From: Bradyrhizobium sp. CB2312
GTDB taxonomy: Bacteria; Pseudomonadota; Alphaproteobacteria; Rhizobiales; Xanthobacteraceae
DNA length: 64,000 nucleotides
Direction of reading: 5' to 3'
Assembly (NCBI RefSeq): GCF_029714425.1
Contig: NZ_CP121668.1
Coordinates: forward strand, 2,129,501-2,193,500
Shown here: piece after piece, positions 54,851-62,749 of the stretch
Position numbering within the stretch: position 1 is the stretch's first letter
How the letters are laid out: each line of letters starts with the position of its first letter
Program-made: the position numbers and the translations under genes
Notes under the pieces: model-generated
The model's database searches: none
Seen by the model: the letters and a program-made list of their open reading frames with translations, nothing else
Told to the model about the DNA's origin: nothing

Positions 54851-55170
54851 TGGTCCATCCTCTTCAGCAAATCATCCAGTGCATCGAGCCGGTTCTGCCA
54901 GAACCCAGCCATCTGGCTGGTCCAGTCGATCAGCGGATTGAGCGCGCCGGGCTGCGCGCTGTAATGGGTCTGGCGTCCCTCATGGCGGTCACGCACCAGG
55001 CCCGCCTGCTTCAGCGCGCCCAGATGTTTCGAGACCGCCGGCTGGGAAACGCCGGATCGCGCCGTCAGTGCCCCGACCGTCTGCTCGCCCTCGCGGCACA
55101 GCCGCTCGAAGATCGCCCGCCGGGTCGGATCGGCGAGCGTCCTGAACAGGAGGTCGTGGGCAGCGGACAT
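54847..55170 (-). CDS. ArsR-family transcriptional regulator
   Basis: The 107-residue protein is a winged-helix repressor: TLADPTRRAIFERL, then the recognition helix in SGVSQPAVSKHLGALKQAGL and the wing DRHEGRQTHY. It lacks the metal-binding ELCVCDL motif of arsenic sensors, so the signal is probably not arsenite. It is the first gene of the pair with the SRPBCC protein, and two inverted repeats just upstream are likely its operators. Confidence 0.92.
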   Translation of the reverse strand: MSAAHDLLFRTLADPTRRAIFERLCREGEQTVGALTARSGVSQPAVSKHLGALKQAGLVRDRHEGRQTHYSAQPGALNPLIDWTSQMAGFWQNRLDALDDLLKRMDQ

Positions 55171-55179
55171 GCGAAATCC

Positions 55180-55221
55180 ATAACTCGGAGGTTATGGATT
55201 GACTCATAACCGTAGAGTTAT
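55180..55221 (-). promoter_or_regulatory. Twin operator of the ArsR-family gene
   Basis: Two inverted repeats ATAAC-N6-GTTAT lie at 55180-55195 and 55206-55221, with centres 26 bp apart, nine bases before the ArsR ATG. The near side overlaps the region where a ribosome-binding site would lie. The pattern is what an autoregulated dimeric repressor would leave. Confidence 0.7.
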
Positions 55222-55276
55222 GGGTAAGTCAAGCGCGATGGACATGGGTTGGGGGAGGGCGCCGCAGGCTTCTCTT

Positions 55277-55424
55277 ACCTCTCCCGCTTGCGGGAGAGGT
55301 CGGCGCGTTCCGGGCGATGCGAAGCATCGTCCCGCGCGCCGGGTGAGGGCTCTTTCCTCTTGGGGATTGTCCCTGCGTGGAGACACCTCTCCCCAACCCT
55401 CCCCCCAGGCGAGGGAGGGGGCGC
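55277..55424. repeat. Dispersed repeat, family C, copy 3 (inverted)
   Basis: This is the family C element in the opposite orientation, with CCTCTCCCGCTTGCGGGAGA at its left end and the GGGAGGGGGCGC end at the right. It includes the inner GATGCGAAGCATC palindrome, as in copy 2. It fills the gap between the ArsR operator and the DsrE-like gene. Confidence 0.85.
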
Positions 55425-55449
55425 ACCGATTTCGCGGCGGCCGAAGTGC

Positions 55450-55899
55450 TCAAGGCCGCAGGTAGAGATACCCCTGCGATTGCAGCTCGGCCAAACGAAC
55501 CACGCCGCCCTTCTCCGCGATAACGAACCCGGGCAACAGCTCCGTGAGCGTCACGTTCTGCGCCTTCATCGTGTTGGCGCAGGCGGCAAGCTCGACGCCG
55601 TCCTTGGAGAATTCACCGACGCGCTTGCTGACGTCGGGATTGGCCTGCGCCGCGTGAAACGGTTTCAGCGCGGGACCGTGGACCACCAGCGCGATCGTCA
55701 CGTGCTCGGGGCCGCCGACGCCATCGATATGGTTCTGGATGTTGCCGAGCACGAAATTGACCTTCTCGGCGTCGCTGAGGTGATAGACGACCTTGAGCTT
55801 GTTCGCCGATGGGGGCTCGGTCGCAGCCTTTGCTCGCGAGGTGCCGAGCGCTGCGCCCAAAGCCGAGACGGCGCTCCACAACATGTTCCGGCGGTTCAT
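55450..55899 (-). CDS. Exported DsrE-family protein
   Basis: The 149-residue product has an N-terminal signal peptide MNRRNMLWSAVSALGAALGT ending near AKA at about residue 25, then a DsrE/DsrF-like domain: KVVYHLSDAEKVNFVLGNIQ, ALVVHGPALK and VELAACANTMKAQN with one cysteine. This pattern is the periplasmic DsrE-like family often seen near redox genes. The role is unknown. The twin-arginine start is weak, so Sec or Tat export cannot be told apart. Confidence 0.85.
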   Translation of the reverse strand: MNRRNMLWSAVSALGAALGTSRAKAATEPPSANKLKVVYHLSDAEKVNFVLGNIQNHIDGVGGPEHVTIALVVHGPALKPFHAAQANPDVSKRVGEFSKDGVELAACANTMKAQNVTLTELLPGFVIAEKGGVVRLAELQSQGYLYLRP

Positions 55900-55940
55900 G
55901 GTGATTTCTTTCGACTAGGCCTGATTTCGCCGCACGGATA

Positions 55941-56561
55941 TCACTTGTGGCGCAGCGCGGCGAGTTCCTTGCGGTCGGTCACCAGCGAGGCGCATTCGCT
56001 GGTGTCGGTGCGGTCGAGGCGGAAAATCCCGTCGTCGGCCTCGGCCTCCAGAGATCGCTCGGCCTCGTCGTCCGGCTTGTTGTGCAGCCAGACCCTGACC
56101 CGCGCGAGGCGCACGACGGCCGATCTATCGTCCTTCGACAGTGCGACGCCGATGCCGCCGCCCTCGCAGTCGACGCCGCAGCCGAGGCGGACCTCGTTGC
56201 CATCTTTCACGAACACGACGTGGTGGCAGTCGCCGCTGGAATCGAAATCGCCGCTGCGATGGCGGTAGCGGAAGCCGAGACGGAAGGAGTTGTGCAGCTC
56301 CTTGTCCTCCTTGTCCAACTCGGCCGAGACCAGCAGCTTCATCGTGGCGACCTTCTGCTTCGGATGCCGCGCCAGATGCTCGGCATCGTAGCGGCGGACG
56401 AAGCACGCGTAGGCCTTGTTGCTGGGGGCGCCTGCATAGATGCGCGCGTTGAAGCTTTCGGCCTCGGCCTTGCTCGCCTCGCGGATGTCGTCAGCCTCCT
56501 CGGCCCGGGCGGCGCCGGCCAAGGCGGCAAGGACAAGCGGAAGGACGAGGGCAAGCTTCAT
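55941..56561 (-). CDS. Exported hypothetical protein, 206 residues
   Basis: A signal peptide (MKLALVLPLVLAALAGAARA) opens this unrecognised protein. The mature part has cysteines in AYACFVRRYD, SGDCHHVVFVKDG, GCGVDCEGGG and SECASL, which suggests disulfides and a periplasmic location. A 61-bp stretch encoding the SGDCHHVVFVKDGNEVRLGC region is repeated downstream at 57338. No function is assigned. Confidence 0.75.
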   Translation of the reverse strand: MKLALVLPLVLAALAGAARAEEADDIREASKAEAESFNARIYAGAPSNKAYACFVRRYDAEHLARHPKQKVATMKLLVSAELDKEDKELHNSFRLGFRYRHRSGDFDSSGDCHHVVFVKDGNEVRLGCGVDCEGGGIGVALSKDDRSAVVRLARVRVWLHNKPDDEAERSLEAEADDGIFRLDRTDTSECASLVTDRKELAALRHK

Positions 56562-56758
56562 GATCGCACCAGACGCGTGGGCCGTGGCCCGCAGGGAGAG
56601 GGGCCGGTCGGCGGTTAGTCGCGGGCGGCGCGGGGCGCGTTCAAGCGGTTTCTGGCCCCTTCCTCGCGGGGAGCCTCGCGCAAGGTTCCAGTCTTAATAA
56701 TCTAGAAGGAGGGGCGCTGATAAACCCCAGATTGTTGCAAATGCTGGTGGCGGTCAAA

Positions 56759-57331
56759 ATGTCCGTAAGTCAGAACTTGCCCAATCTTGCGATCGGCTAT
56801 TCCCTCGCGCGGCTGCTGAAGATATTGGCCGCCGGCGTGCTGATGACGCTCGTGTGTGCTGCGATCGCATTCAACTGGTTTCCGATCAAGACCCTCACGC
56901 CGTTCCAGATCACGGCCTGCTATGTCGGCCTCGCGTTGTTCGGCCTTGTCACCTTGCGGACGCTCTGGACGCTGCTCTTCGCCAGGGCGCCCGTCGTCTT
57001 CATCACCCGTGTCGGCATTCGCGACACCAGGATCGCCGACGACACCATCGCCTGGAGATCGGTGCGGGACATATCGGTCTGGCAATTCCGCAACCAGAAG
57101 ATCGTGGTGCTCAAGCTTGATCCCCTTGTCGCCGACCGCTTCGACGTCGGCTTTCTCAAGCGCATCATCTCGATGATGAACCAGGCGGTCGGCGCCGAGG
57201 GCGTGCTGATCAATCCGAGTGGCCTGACCATGGACGGCGAGACGCTGCTGGAGACCTGCAAGCAATATTGGAAGGCCGGCCGCCTCGCTTATTCCGGCCG
57301 CGCCGCAGTTGAGCCCGAGCCGGTCAGCTAG
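56759..57331 (+). CDS. Hypothetical membrane protein, paralogue of the 47778 pseudogene
   Basis: From an ATG at 56759 the product has 190 residues. Earlier starts at 56741 (ATG) and 56732 (TTG) are possible, since no clear ribosome-binding site decides. Two hydrophobic helices (LLKILAAGVLMTLVCAAIAF and ITACYVGLALFGLVTL) are followed by a soluble part with PVVFITRVGIRDTRIADD and a late DGETLLETCKQYW. The helices and the GIRD block match the frameshifted gene at 47778-48418. This defines a small family of unknown function, perhaps PH-like after the membrane part. Confidence 0.65.
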   Translation: MSVSQNLPNLAIGYSLARLLKILAAGVLMTLVCAAIAFNWFPIKTLTPFQITACYVGLALFGLVTLRTLWTLLFARAPVVFITRVGIRDTRIADDTIAWRSVRDISVWQFRNQKIVVLKLDPLVADRFDVGFLKRIISMMNQAVGAEGVLINPSGLTMDGETLLETCKQYWKAGRLAYSGRAAVEPEPVS

Positions 57332-57337
57332 TCCGGT

Positions 57338-57398
57338 CCGCAGCCGAGGCGGACCTCGTTGCCTTCTTTCACGAACACTGCGCGGTGGCAGTCGCCGC
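57338..57398 (-). pseudogene. 61-bp remnant copy of 56176-56236
   Basis: This stretch matches 56176-56236 at about 57 of 61 positions by eye. It is a direct repeat of an internal part of the exported protein gene at 55941-56561 and has no surrounding reading frame of that gene. The rest of the 311-bp gap (57332-57642) shows no gene; a GGAAC at 57522 lacks a matching -10. Confidence 0.75.
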
Positions 57399-57642
57399 AC
57401 GCATGACGCGCTCAGCTCGCATGCGCGCGCAGAGCGGAGCGAGGCCGCGTGGTTCCGCGCACGGCCTTAGTCGAACCTCGGGCGGGGAAGGTTCAATCGA
57501 GCTCTGGCCTTCACTCCGAGGGGAACTCGATGCCGCGCGCCTTCGACATTGTCCAAATTCGTCAATGTGATAGCGTTCACAGACGATTGCTTTCGGCAGT
57601 CTTAGGGTGGGGCCGCCTCTTGTAGTGTGTGGAGTCCCCGCG

Positions 57643-59208
57643 ATGGGAGAAATTCGCGACTTCAGATCCGGCAATCGAGGGGAGCCGCCTCCGAGCGGGG
57701 CGCTGCCTCGGCGACTCGCTGCGATCATTGTCGGCGATATCGCGTCCTACAGCCGCTTGATGCAGGCTGACGAGGAGGGCACGCACGCCCGCGTCAAGCG
57801 GATCGAGCGGGATCTCATCATGCCCAGCATCGTCGAGCACCATGGAAGCCTGGTGAAGACGACCGGCGACGGCTTCATTGCGATTTTCGATAGTCCCGTC
57901 GAGGCTGTTCGATGCAGCATCGTCATCCAGCAAAATCTCGTCGGCCGCAACACTTCGCAGCCGAAGCATTCCCGGATCGAATACCGGATCGGCGTCAATC
58001 TCGGTGATGTCATCGTCGAGCCGGACGACATCTATGGCGACGGCGTCAACATCGCCACGCGCATCGAAGGCATTGCCGAGCCGGGCCAGGTCTACATCTC
58101 GGGGGCGATTTACGAGCAGATCAAGCACAAGGTGGTGTGCGGCTACGAGTCGCTCGGCGATCGCAAGGTCAAGAACATCACCGATCCGGTGCGAGTCTAC
58201 CGCGTGCTGCCGGACGCAGACGCGGTCGGCAGAACGCGAAGCCGGCGCGAGAATGCCTTGATCTTTTTCCTCGGGATCAGCGTGCTGATCATCGCCGCCG
58301 GCGTACTTTGGTATCTGCTGTCCCAGCCGGCTGGCAGGCGGAACGAGCAGGCCGCCGCACCGACCGCCGCACCGACCGTCGCACCGACCGTCGCACCGAC
58401 CGTCGCGCCGGCCGCATCTCCAAGCCCGCAGCCCGCTCCACGCGAAGCGGCGACGCAAACGCCGGAGCCGTCTCCCACCTTGGCTTCGGCACCTCCGCCG
58501 CCCTCGCCGGTACCCAGCCCATCGGCGATACCCGTCCGTGAACCCGAGATGATCGCCATTCGCGGCGGCAGCTTCGCCATGGGAAGCAATGATGATCCGA
58601 CCGAACGTCCGGTCCACCAGGTCACGGTCAAGCCGTTTTCGATCGGCAAATATCCGGTGACCGTGCAGCAGTGGAACGAATGCGCCGCCGCGAAGGCGTG
58701 CGCCTTCACGGCCGTGGGCAAGGACGATGCGCCGGTCAGCAATGTCAGCTGGACCGATGCGCAGCAATATGTGGCCTATCTCTCCCAGGCGGCGAAGAAG
58801 CCGTACCGGCTTCCGAGCGAAGCCGAGTGGGAATATGCGGCGCGCGGCGGAACGCAGGGCAAGTATTGGTGGGGTGACAAGCTCCAGCCGGGCATGGCCG
58901 GGTGCAAGGATTGCGGTGATCTAGCAGCCGAGCAGCCGGCGAAGGTCGGCAGCTTCAAGCCCAATCCGTTCGGGCTGTACGACATGGGCGGCGCCATCGA
59001 CCAGTGGGTCGAGGATTGCTGGCACAGAAGCTATCAGGGCGCGCCCGGCGACGGCTCGGCATGGACCGGCGGTGACTGCGCCTCGCATGTCCTGCGCTCG
59101 GGCTCCTGGAAGAACGATTCAAGATATGTGCGGCCGTCAAACCGCGATGGTTACGACACCAATGTCCGTTACCCAACGCACGGATTCCGTGTCGCGCTCA
59201 GTCCGTGA
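57643..59208 (+). CDS. Class III adenylate cyclase fused to FGE-sulfatase-like domain
   Basis: The 521-residue protein has an N-terminal class III cyclase domain (about 25-195), one membrane helix (about 205-226), an Ala/Pro-rich linker (about 236-298) and a C-terminal FGE-sulfatase-like domain (about 300-521). The cyclase keeps both metal Asp (Asp32 in GDIASYS, Asp76 in TTGDGF), Lys72, and the Asn136/Arg140 pair in DGVNIATR, so cAMP synthesis is likely in the cytoplasm. The FGE-like domain (MVSNVSW-type block, LPSEAEWEYAARGG, GFRVA) lacks the catalytic Cys pair of true formylglycine-generating enzymes and would be periplasmic. It may act as a sensor. The ATG at 57643 has GGAG eight bases upstream. 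Confidence 0.88.
   Translation: MGEIRDFRSGNRGEPPPSGALPRRLAAIIVGDIASYSRLMQADEEGTHARVKRIERDLIMPSIVEHHGSLVKTTGDGFIAIFDSPVEAVRCSIVIQQNLVGRNTSQPKHSRIEYRIGVNLGDVIVEPDDIYGDGVNIATRIEGIAEPGQVYISGAIYEQIKHKVVCGYESLGDRKVKNITDPVRVYRVLPDADAVGRTRSRRENALIFFLGISVLIIAAGVLWYLLSQPAGRRNEQAAAPTAAPTVAPTVAPTVAPAASPSPQPAPREAATQTPEPSPTLASAPPPPSPVPSPSAIPVREPEMIAIRGGSFAMGSNDDPTERPVHQVTVKPFSIGKYPVTVQQWNECAAAKACAFTAVGKDDAPVSNVSWTDAQQYVAYLSQAAKKPYRLPSEAEWEYAARGGTQGKYWWGDKLQPGMAGCKDCGDLAAEQPAKVGSFKPNPFGLYDMGGAIDQWVEDCWHRSYQGAPGDGSAWTGGDCASHVLRSGSWKNDSRYVRPSNRDGYDTNVRYPTHGFRVALSP
58357..58404 (+). repeat. 12-bp tandem repeat in the cyclase linker
   Basis: Four units of GCACCGACCGYC encode repeated Ala-Pro-Thr-(Ala/Val) in the periplasmic linker. 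The unit is a codon multiple, so copy-number change would keep the frame and alter only the linker length. Confidence 0.9.
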
Positions 59209-59225
59209 TTGCCGGAGTAGATTTG

Positions 59226-59669
59226 ATGAAGCTCATGTCCTGTGTCGCACTTGCGGCTGCGATCGCATTGCTCCCGGGTGCGGCGTACGCGCAGGGCAAG
59301 ACCGCGCCTAAGGACGCCAAGGTCTATTTCATCACGCCGCGCGACGGGCAGAAGGTTCGCAGTGGATTTTGGGTCCGGTTCGGCTTGCGCAACATGGGCG
59401 TGACGCATGCCGGCGACGACTACCAGAACGCGGGTCATCACCACCTGCTGGTCGACGTCAACGACCCCATCGACCCCAAGGAGCCGATCCCGCAGGACAA
59501 GTCGCATCTGCATTTCGGCGCGGGGCAGACCGAAACCATGCTCGAACTCCCGCCCGGCACGCACACACTGCAATTGGTGTTGGGCGATGCGAAGCACTAT
59601 CCGTTCGAACCGCCGGTCGTATCGGACAAGATCACGATACGTGTCCGGCAGCCTGTTTCCGGCAAGTAA
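59226..59669 (+). CDS. DUF4399-family exported protein
   Basis: The 147-residue product has a signal peptide (MKLMSCVALAAAIALLPGAA ending near AYA) and a domain with FWVRFGLRNMGV, AGHHHLLVD, DKSHLHFGAGQTE and GTHTLQLVLGDAKH, which fits DUF4399. The many histidines suggest metal binding. The ATG at 59226 has GGAG eight bases upstream. It follows the cyclase fusion by 17 bp and may be co-transcribed. Function is not known. Confidence 0.88.
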   Translation: MKLMSCVALAAAIALLPGAAYAQGKTAPKDAKVYFITPRDGQKVRSGFWVRFGLRNMGVTHAGDDYQNAGHHHLLVDVNDPIDPKEPIPQDKSHLHFGAGQTETMLELPPGTHTLQLVLGDAKHYPFEPPVVSDKITIRVRQPVSGK

Positions 59670-60725
59670 TCACCGCAGGCTGGCGTTGATCTTGTCCAGC
59701 ACCGCCGAGCCTGGGCAGAGATCGTCGGCTTCCAGTGTGTTGAGCGGCGTCTCGACCGTGTTGAGATGCTCGTGCAGATCTTCCGCGTCGGGATCGACAT
59801 AGAGAAGCCCGGTGACGATCTGGCCCTTGGCGGCGTGCCTGGCGAGGAAGGTCTGGGCGCCGAGCCTGTCGTGCGGATCGTAATCGGCGTCGATCTTGCG
59901 CAGCGCGATCTTGCTGCCGTCATGCTGCTCGACCATCTGCACCGTGCCCGGCGCGTAGTCGACCGCAATGGGATCGCGGCCAACCAGCACGTCGAGCCGG
60001 TTCACGGCGTCATTGTGCTCGCGGACATAGTCGAAGCTCTTGGTCGAGCCGGCATGGTTGTTGAAGGCGATGCAGGGGCTGATGACGTCGATGAAGGACG
60101 CGCCCTTGTGGCGGATCGCAGCCGCGATCAGCGGCACCAGCTGGGCCTTGTCGCCGGAGAACGAGCGCGCGACGAAGGTCGCCCCTAACTGCAGCGCGAT
60201 CGCGACGAGGTCGATGGCGTTGTCGGTGTTGGTGACGCCCTTCTTGGACTTCGAGCCGCGGTCGGCGGTGGCCGAGAACTGGCCCTTGGTGAGGCCGTAG
60301 ACGCCGTTGTTCTCGACGATATAGGTCATGTTGACGCCGCGTCGGATCGAATGCGCGAACTGGCCGAAGCCGATCGAGGCGGAATCGCCGTCGCCGGAGA
60401 CGCCGAGATAGATCAGGTCGCGGTTGGCGAGATTGGCGCCGGTAAGCACGCTGGGCATGCGGCCGTGCACGGAGTTGAAGCCGTGCGAATTGCCGAGGAA
60501 ATAGTCCGGCGTCTTCGACGAGCAGCCGATGCCGGAAATCTTTGCCACCCGATGCGGCTCGATCGAGAGCTCGTAGCAGGCCTCGATGATCGATGCCGTG
60601 ATCGAGTCATGACCGCAGCCAGCGCACAGCGTCGAGATTTTGCCTTCGTAATCGCGATGCGTGTAGCCGAGCTCGTTCTTCTTGAGGCCCGGATGATGGA
60701 ATTTCGGCTTGGCAATATAGGTCAT
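59670..60725 (-). CDS. korB: 2-oxoacid:ferredoxin oxidoreductase subunit beta
   Basis: This 351-residue protein is the thiamine-diphosphate-binding beta subunit of a 2-oxoacid (probably 2-oxoglutarate) ferredoxin oxidoreductase. The cluster-ligand motif LCAGCGHDSI and the thiamine-binding GDGDSASIGFGQF segment are present, with GISPC-like ISPCIAFNNH later on. It oxidatively decarboxylates a keto acid, with reduction of ferredoxin. The gap to korA (176 bp) holds a family-B repeat. Substrate type is inferred from the alpha/beta pair's overall likeness to KorAB. Confidence 0.92.
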   Translation of the reverse strand: MTYIAKPKFHHPGLKKNELGYTHRDYEGKISTLCAGCGHDSITASIIEACYELSIEPHRVAKISGIGCSSKTPDYFLGNSHGFNSVHGRMPSVLTGANLANRDLIYLGVSGDGDSASIGFGQFAHSIRRGVNMTYIVENNGVYGLTKGQFSATADRGSKSKKGVTNTDNAIDLVAIALQLGATFVARSFSGDKAQLVPLIAAAIRHKGASFIDVISPCIAFNNHAGSTKSFDYVREHNDAVNRLDVLVGRDPIAVDYAPGTVQMVEQHDGSKIALRKIDADYDPHDRLGAQTFLARHAAKGQIVTGLLYVDPDAEDLHEHLNTVETPLNTLEADDLCPGSAVLDKINASLR

Positions 60726-60794
60726 GACCGTTTCTCTATGCCCCGACGTCTTCTATCGGCGAAAGTGGTGGAATAAGCCCCGTTGTATCCACGG

Positions 60795-60882
60795 CGTCAT
60801 TGCGAGGAGCCCTTGCGACGAAGCAATCCAGAAATTGCTCCGCGGAGAGATTCTGGATTGCTTCGCTGCGCTCGCAATGACG
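60795..60882. repeat. Dispersed palindromic repeat, family B, copy 3
   Basis: This copy lies between korA and korB and has the CGTCATTGCGAGGAGC and GCGCTCGCAATGACG arms. Outside these the complementary TGTATCCAC and GTGGATACA extend the stem. As in the kdp operon it splits two genes whose products form one enzyme. Confidence 0.9.
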
Positions 60883-60901
60883 ATGTGGATACAGTTTGCC
60901 A

Positions 60902-62749
60902 TCATGACACGGCCTTGCGGAGCGGGGTCACCTTGAGGTGATCCTGGTGATCGCCAATGGCTTTTGCGATGAAACGGGCAGTGATTGGGGTGCCGTCGTA
61001 ATGCACGATGGGCACGAGCCGTACCGGATCGATGCCGTTCTCGTTGACGATGAGCTGGCGCAGCTGGCTGTCGCGGTTCTGCTCGACCACGTAGACGAAG
61101 TCGTGCTCGGCGAGGAAGCTCGCGACGCTGGAGTGGAACGGGAAGGCGCGGATGCGCAGGCGGTCGAGCTGATGCCCGCGCGCCTCCAGGAGGCCGATCG
61201 CCTCGTCCATCGCCGGCGAGGTCGAGCCGAAATAGATCACGCCATACTTGGTCGGCCGTTCCGCATTGGCCTGAAGCGGCCGCGGCACGAGGTCCTGCGC
61301 GGTCTCGAACTTGCGCACCAGACGCTGCATGTTGTCGGCATAAACAGGGCCTTCCTCGGAATAGCGCGCATAGCGGTCGCGCGAGGTGCCGCGGGTGAAG
61401 TAGGAGCCCTTGGTCGGATGCGTGCCGGGATAGGTGCGGTAGGGGATGCCGTCGCCGTCGACGTCGAGGTAGCGGCCGAAGTCGCGGCCTTCCTCCAGCA
61501 TCTCCTCGGTCATCACCTTGCCGCGGTCGTATTGCCTTGCGTCGTCCCACTTCAGCGGCCGGCAGAGCCGGTGGTTCATCCCGATGTCGAGATCGAGCAT
61601 CAGGAAGATCGTGGTCTGAAGCCGCTCGGCGAGATCGAATGCGGCGGCAGCGAACTCGAAAGCCTCGGCGGGATCTTCCGGAAACAGCAGCACATGCTTG
61701 GTGTCGCCGTGCGAAGCATAGGCGCAGGCGATGATGTCGCATTGCTGGGTGCGGGTCGGCATGCCCGTCGAGGGCCCGGCGCGCTGGATGTTCATGATCA
61801 CCGCCGGGATCTCGGCGAAGTAGGAGAGGCCGATAAACTCGGTCATCAGCGAGATGCCGGGGCCCGAGGTCGCGGTGAAGGCGCGGGCGCCGTTCCAGGA
61901 CGCGCCGATGACGATGCCGATCGAGGCCAGCTCGTCCTCGCCCTGCACGATGGCGTATTTCGCCTTGCCGGTCTCGGGGTCGTGCCGGTACTTCTTGCAA
62001 TGGGCGGTGAACGCTTCCGCCACCGACGAGGACGGCGTGATCGGATACCACGCGCACACCGTGGCGCCGCCATAGACAGCGCCGAGCGCGGCAGCGCTGT
62101 TGCCCTCGATGAAGATGCGGTCGCCGACCTTGTCGGATTTCTTTACCCGCAGCCCAATCGGGCATTTCAAATTCTGCAGCGCCCAGTCGCGGCCGAGATG
62201 CAGCGCATGGACGTTGGAGGAGAGCAGCTTCTCCTTGCCTTTGTACTGCTCGCCGATCAGCTGCTCGATCAGCTTCGGGTCCATGTCGAGCAACGCCGAG
62301 AGGCTGCCGAGATAGATGATGTTCTTGAACAGCTGGCGCTGGCGCGGATCGGTATAGGTCGAGTTGGTGATCGCGGTGAGCGGTACACCGATCACGGTGA
62401 TGTCGTCGCGGAATTTGGTCGACGGCATCGGCTTGGTGGAATCGTAGAACAGGTAGCCGCCCGGCTCGATGCCGGCGACGTCCTTGTCCCAGGTCTGCGG
62501 GTTCATCGCCACCATCAAGTCGACGCCGCCGCGGGCGCCGAGATGGCCGTCTTCCGTCACCCGCACCTCGTACCAGGTCGGCAGGCCCTGGATGTTGGAG
62601 GGGAAGATGTTGCGTGGGGAGACCGGCACGCCATGGCGCAGGATCGCACGCGCGAACATCTCGTTGGCGCTGGCCGAGCCCGAGCCGTTGACGTTGGCGA
62701 AGCGGACGACGAAGTCGTTTACGCTGCTGATCGGCTTTTTGTCGGGCAT
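60902..62749 (-). CDS. korA: 2-oxoacid:ferredoxin oxidoreductase subunit alpha
   Basis: The 615-residue protein joins an N-terminal gamma-type domain (about 1-185, with VVRFANVNGSGSASANEMFA) to the alpha pyrimidine-binding part (about 195-615) with GNSAAALGAVYGGATVCAWY and SGPGISLMTEFIGLSYFAE. This fused gamma-alpha layout is typical of bacterial KorA. The ATG at 62749 overlaps the 3' end of the upstream flavoprotein gene by 31 bp. With korB it would make a complete two-subunit enzyme. Confidence 0.93.
   Translation of the reverse strand: MPDKKPISSVNDFVVRFANVNGSGSASANEMFARAILRHGVPVSPRNIFPSNIQGLPTWYEVRVTEDGHLGARGGVDLMVAMNPQTWDKDVAGIEPGGYLFYDSTKPMPSTKFRDDITVIGVPLTAITNSTYTDPRQRQLFKNIIYLGSLSALLDMDPKLIEQLIGEQYKGKEKLLSSNVHALHLGRDWALQNLKCPIGLRVKKSDKVGDRIFIEGNSAAALGAVYGGATVCAWYPITPSSSVAEAFTAHCKKYRHDPETGKAKYAIVQGEDELASIGIVIGASWNGARAFTATSGPGISLMTEFIGLSYFAEIPAVIMNIQRAGPSTGMPTRTQQCDIIACAYASHGDTKHVLLFPEDPAEAFEFAAAAFDLAERLQTTIFLMLDLDIGMNHRLCRPLKWDDARQYDRGKVMTEEMLEEGRDFGRYLDVDGDGIPYRTYPGTHPTKGSYFTRGTSRDRYARYSEEGPVYADNMQRLVRKFETAQDLVPRPLQANAERPTKYGVIYFGSTSPAMDEAIGLLEARGHQLDRLRIRAFPFHSSVASFLAEHDFVYVVEQNRDSQLRQLIVNENGIDPVRLVPIVHYDGTPITARFIAKAIGDHQDHLKVTPLRKAVS

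Noticed and set aside
57522..57547. GGAAC-N17-CGAC as an EcfG promoter for the cyclase fusion
   Set aside because: The -10 box CGAC departs from CGTT at a key position and the distance to the ATG is about 95 bp.
58357..58404. Possible CRISPR-like repeat
   Set aside because: These are 12-bp in-frame tandem units without spacers that encode a protein linker.
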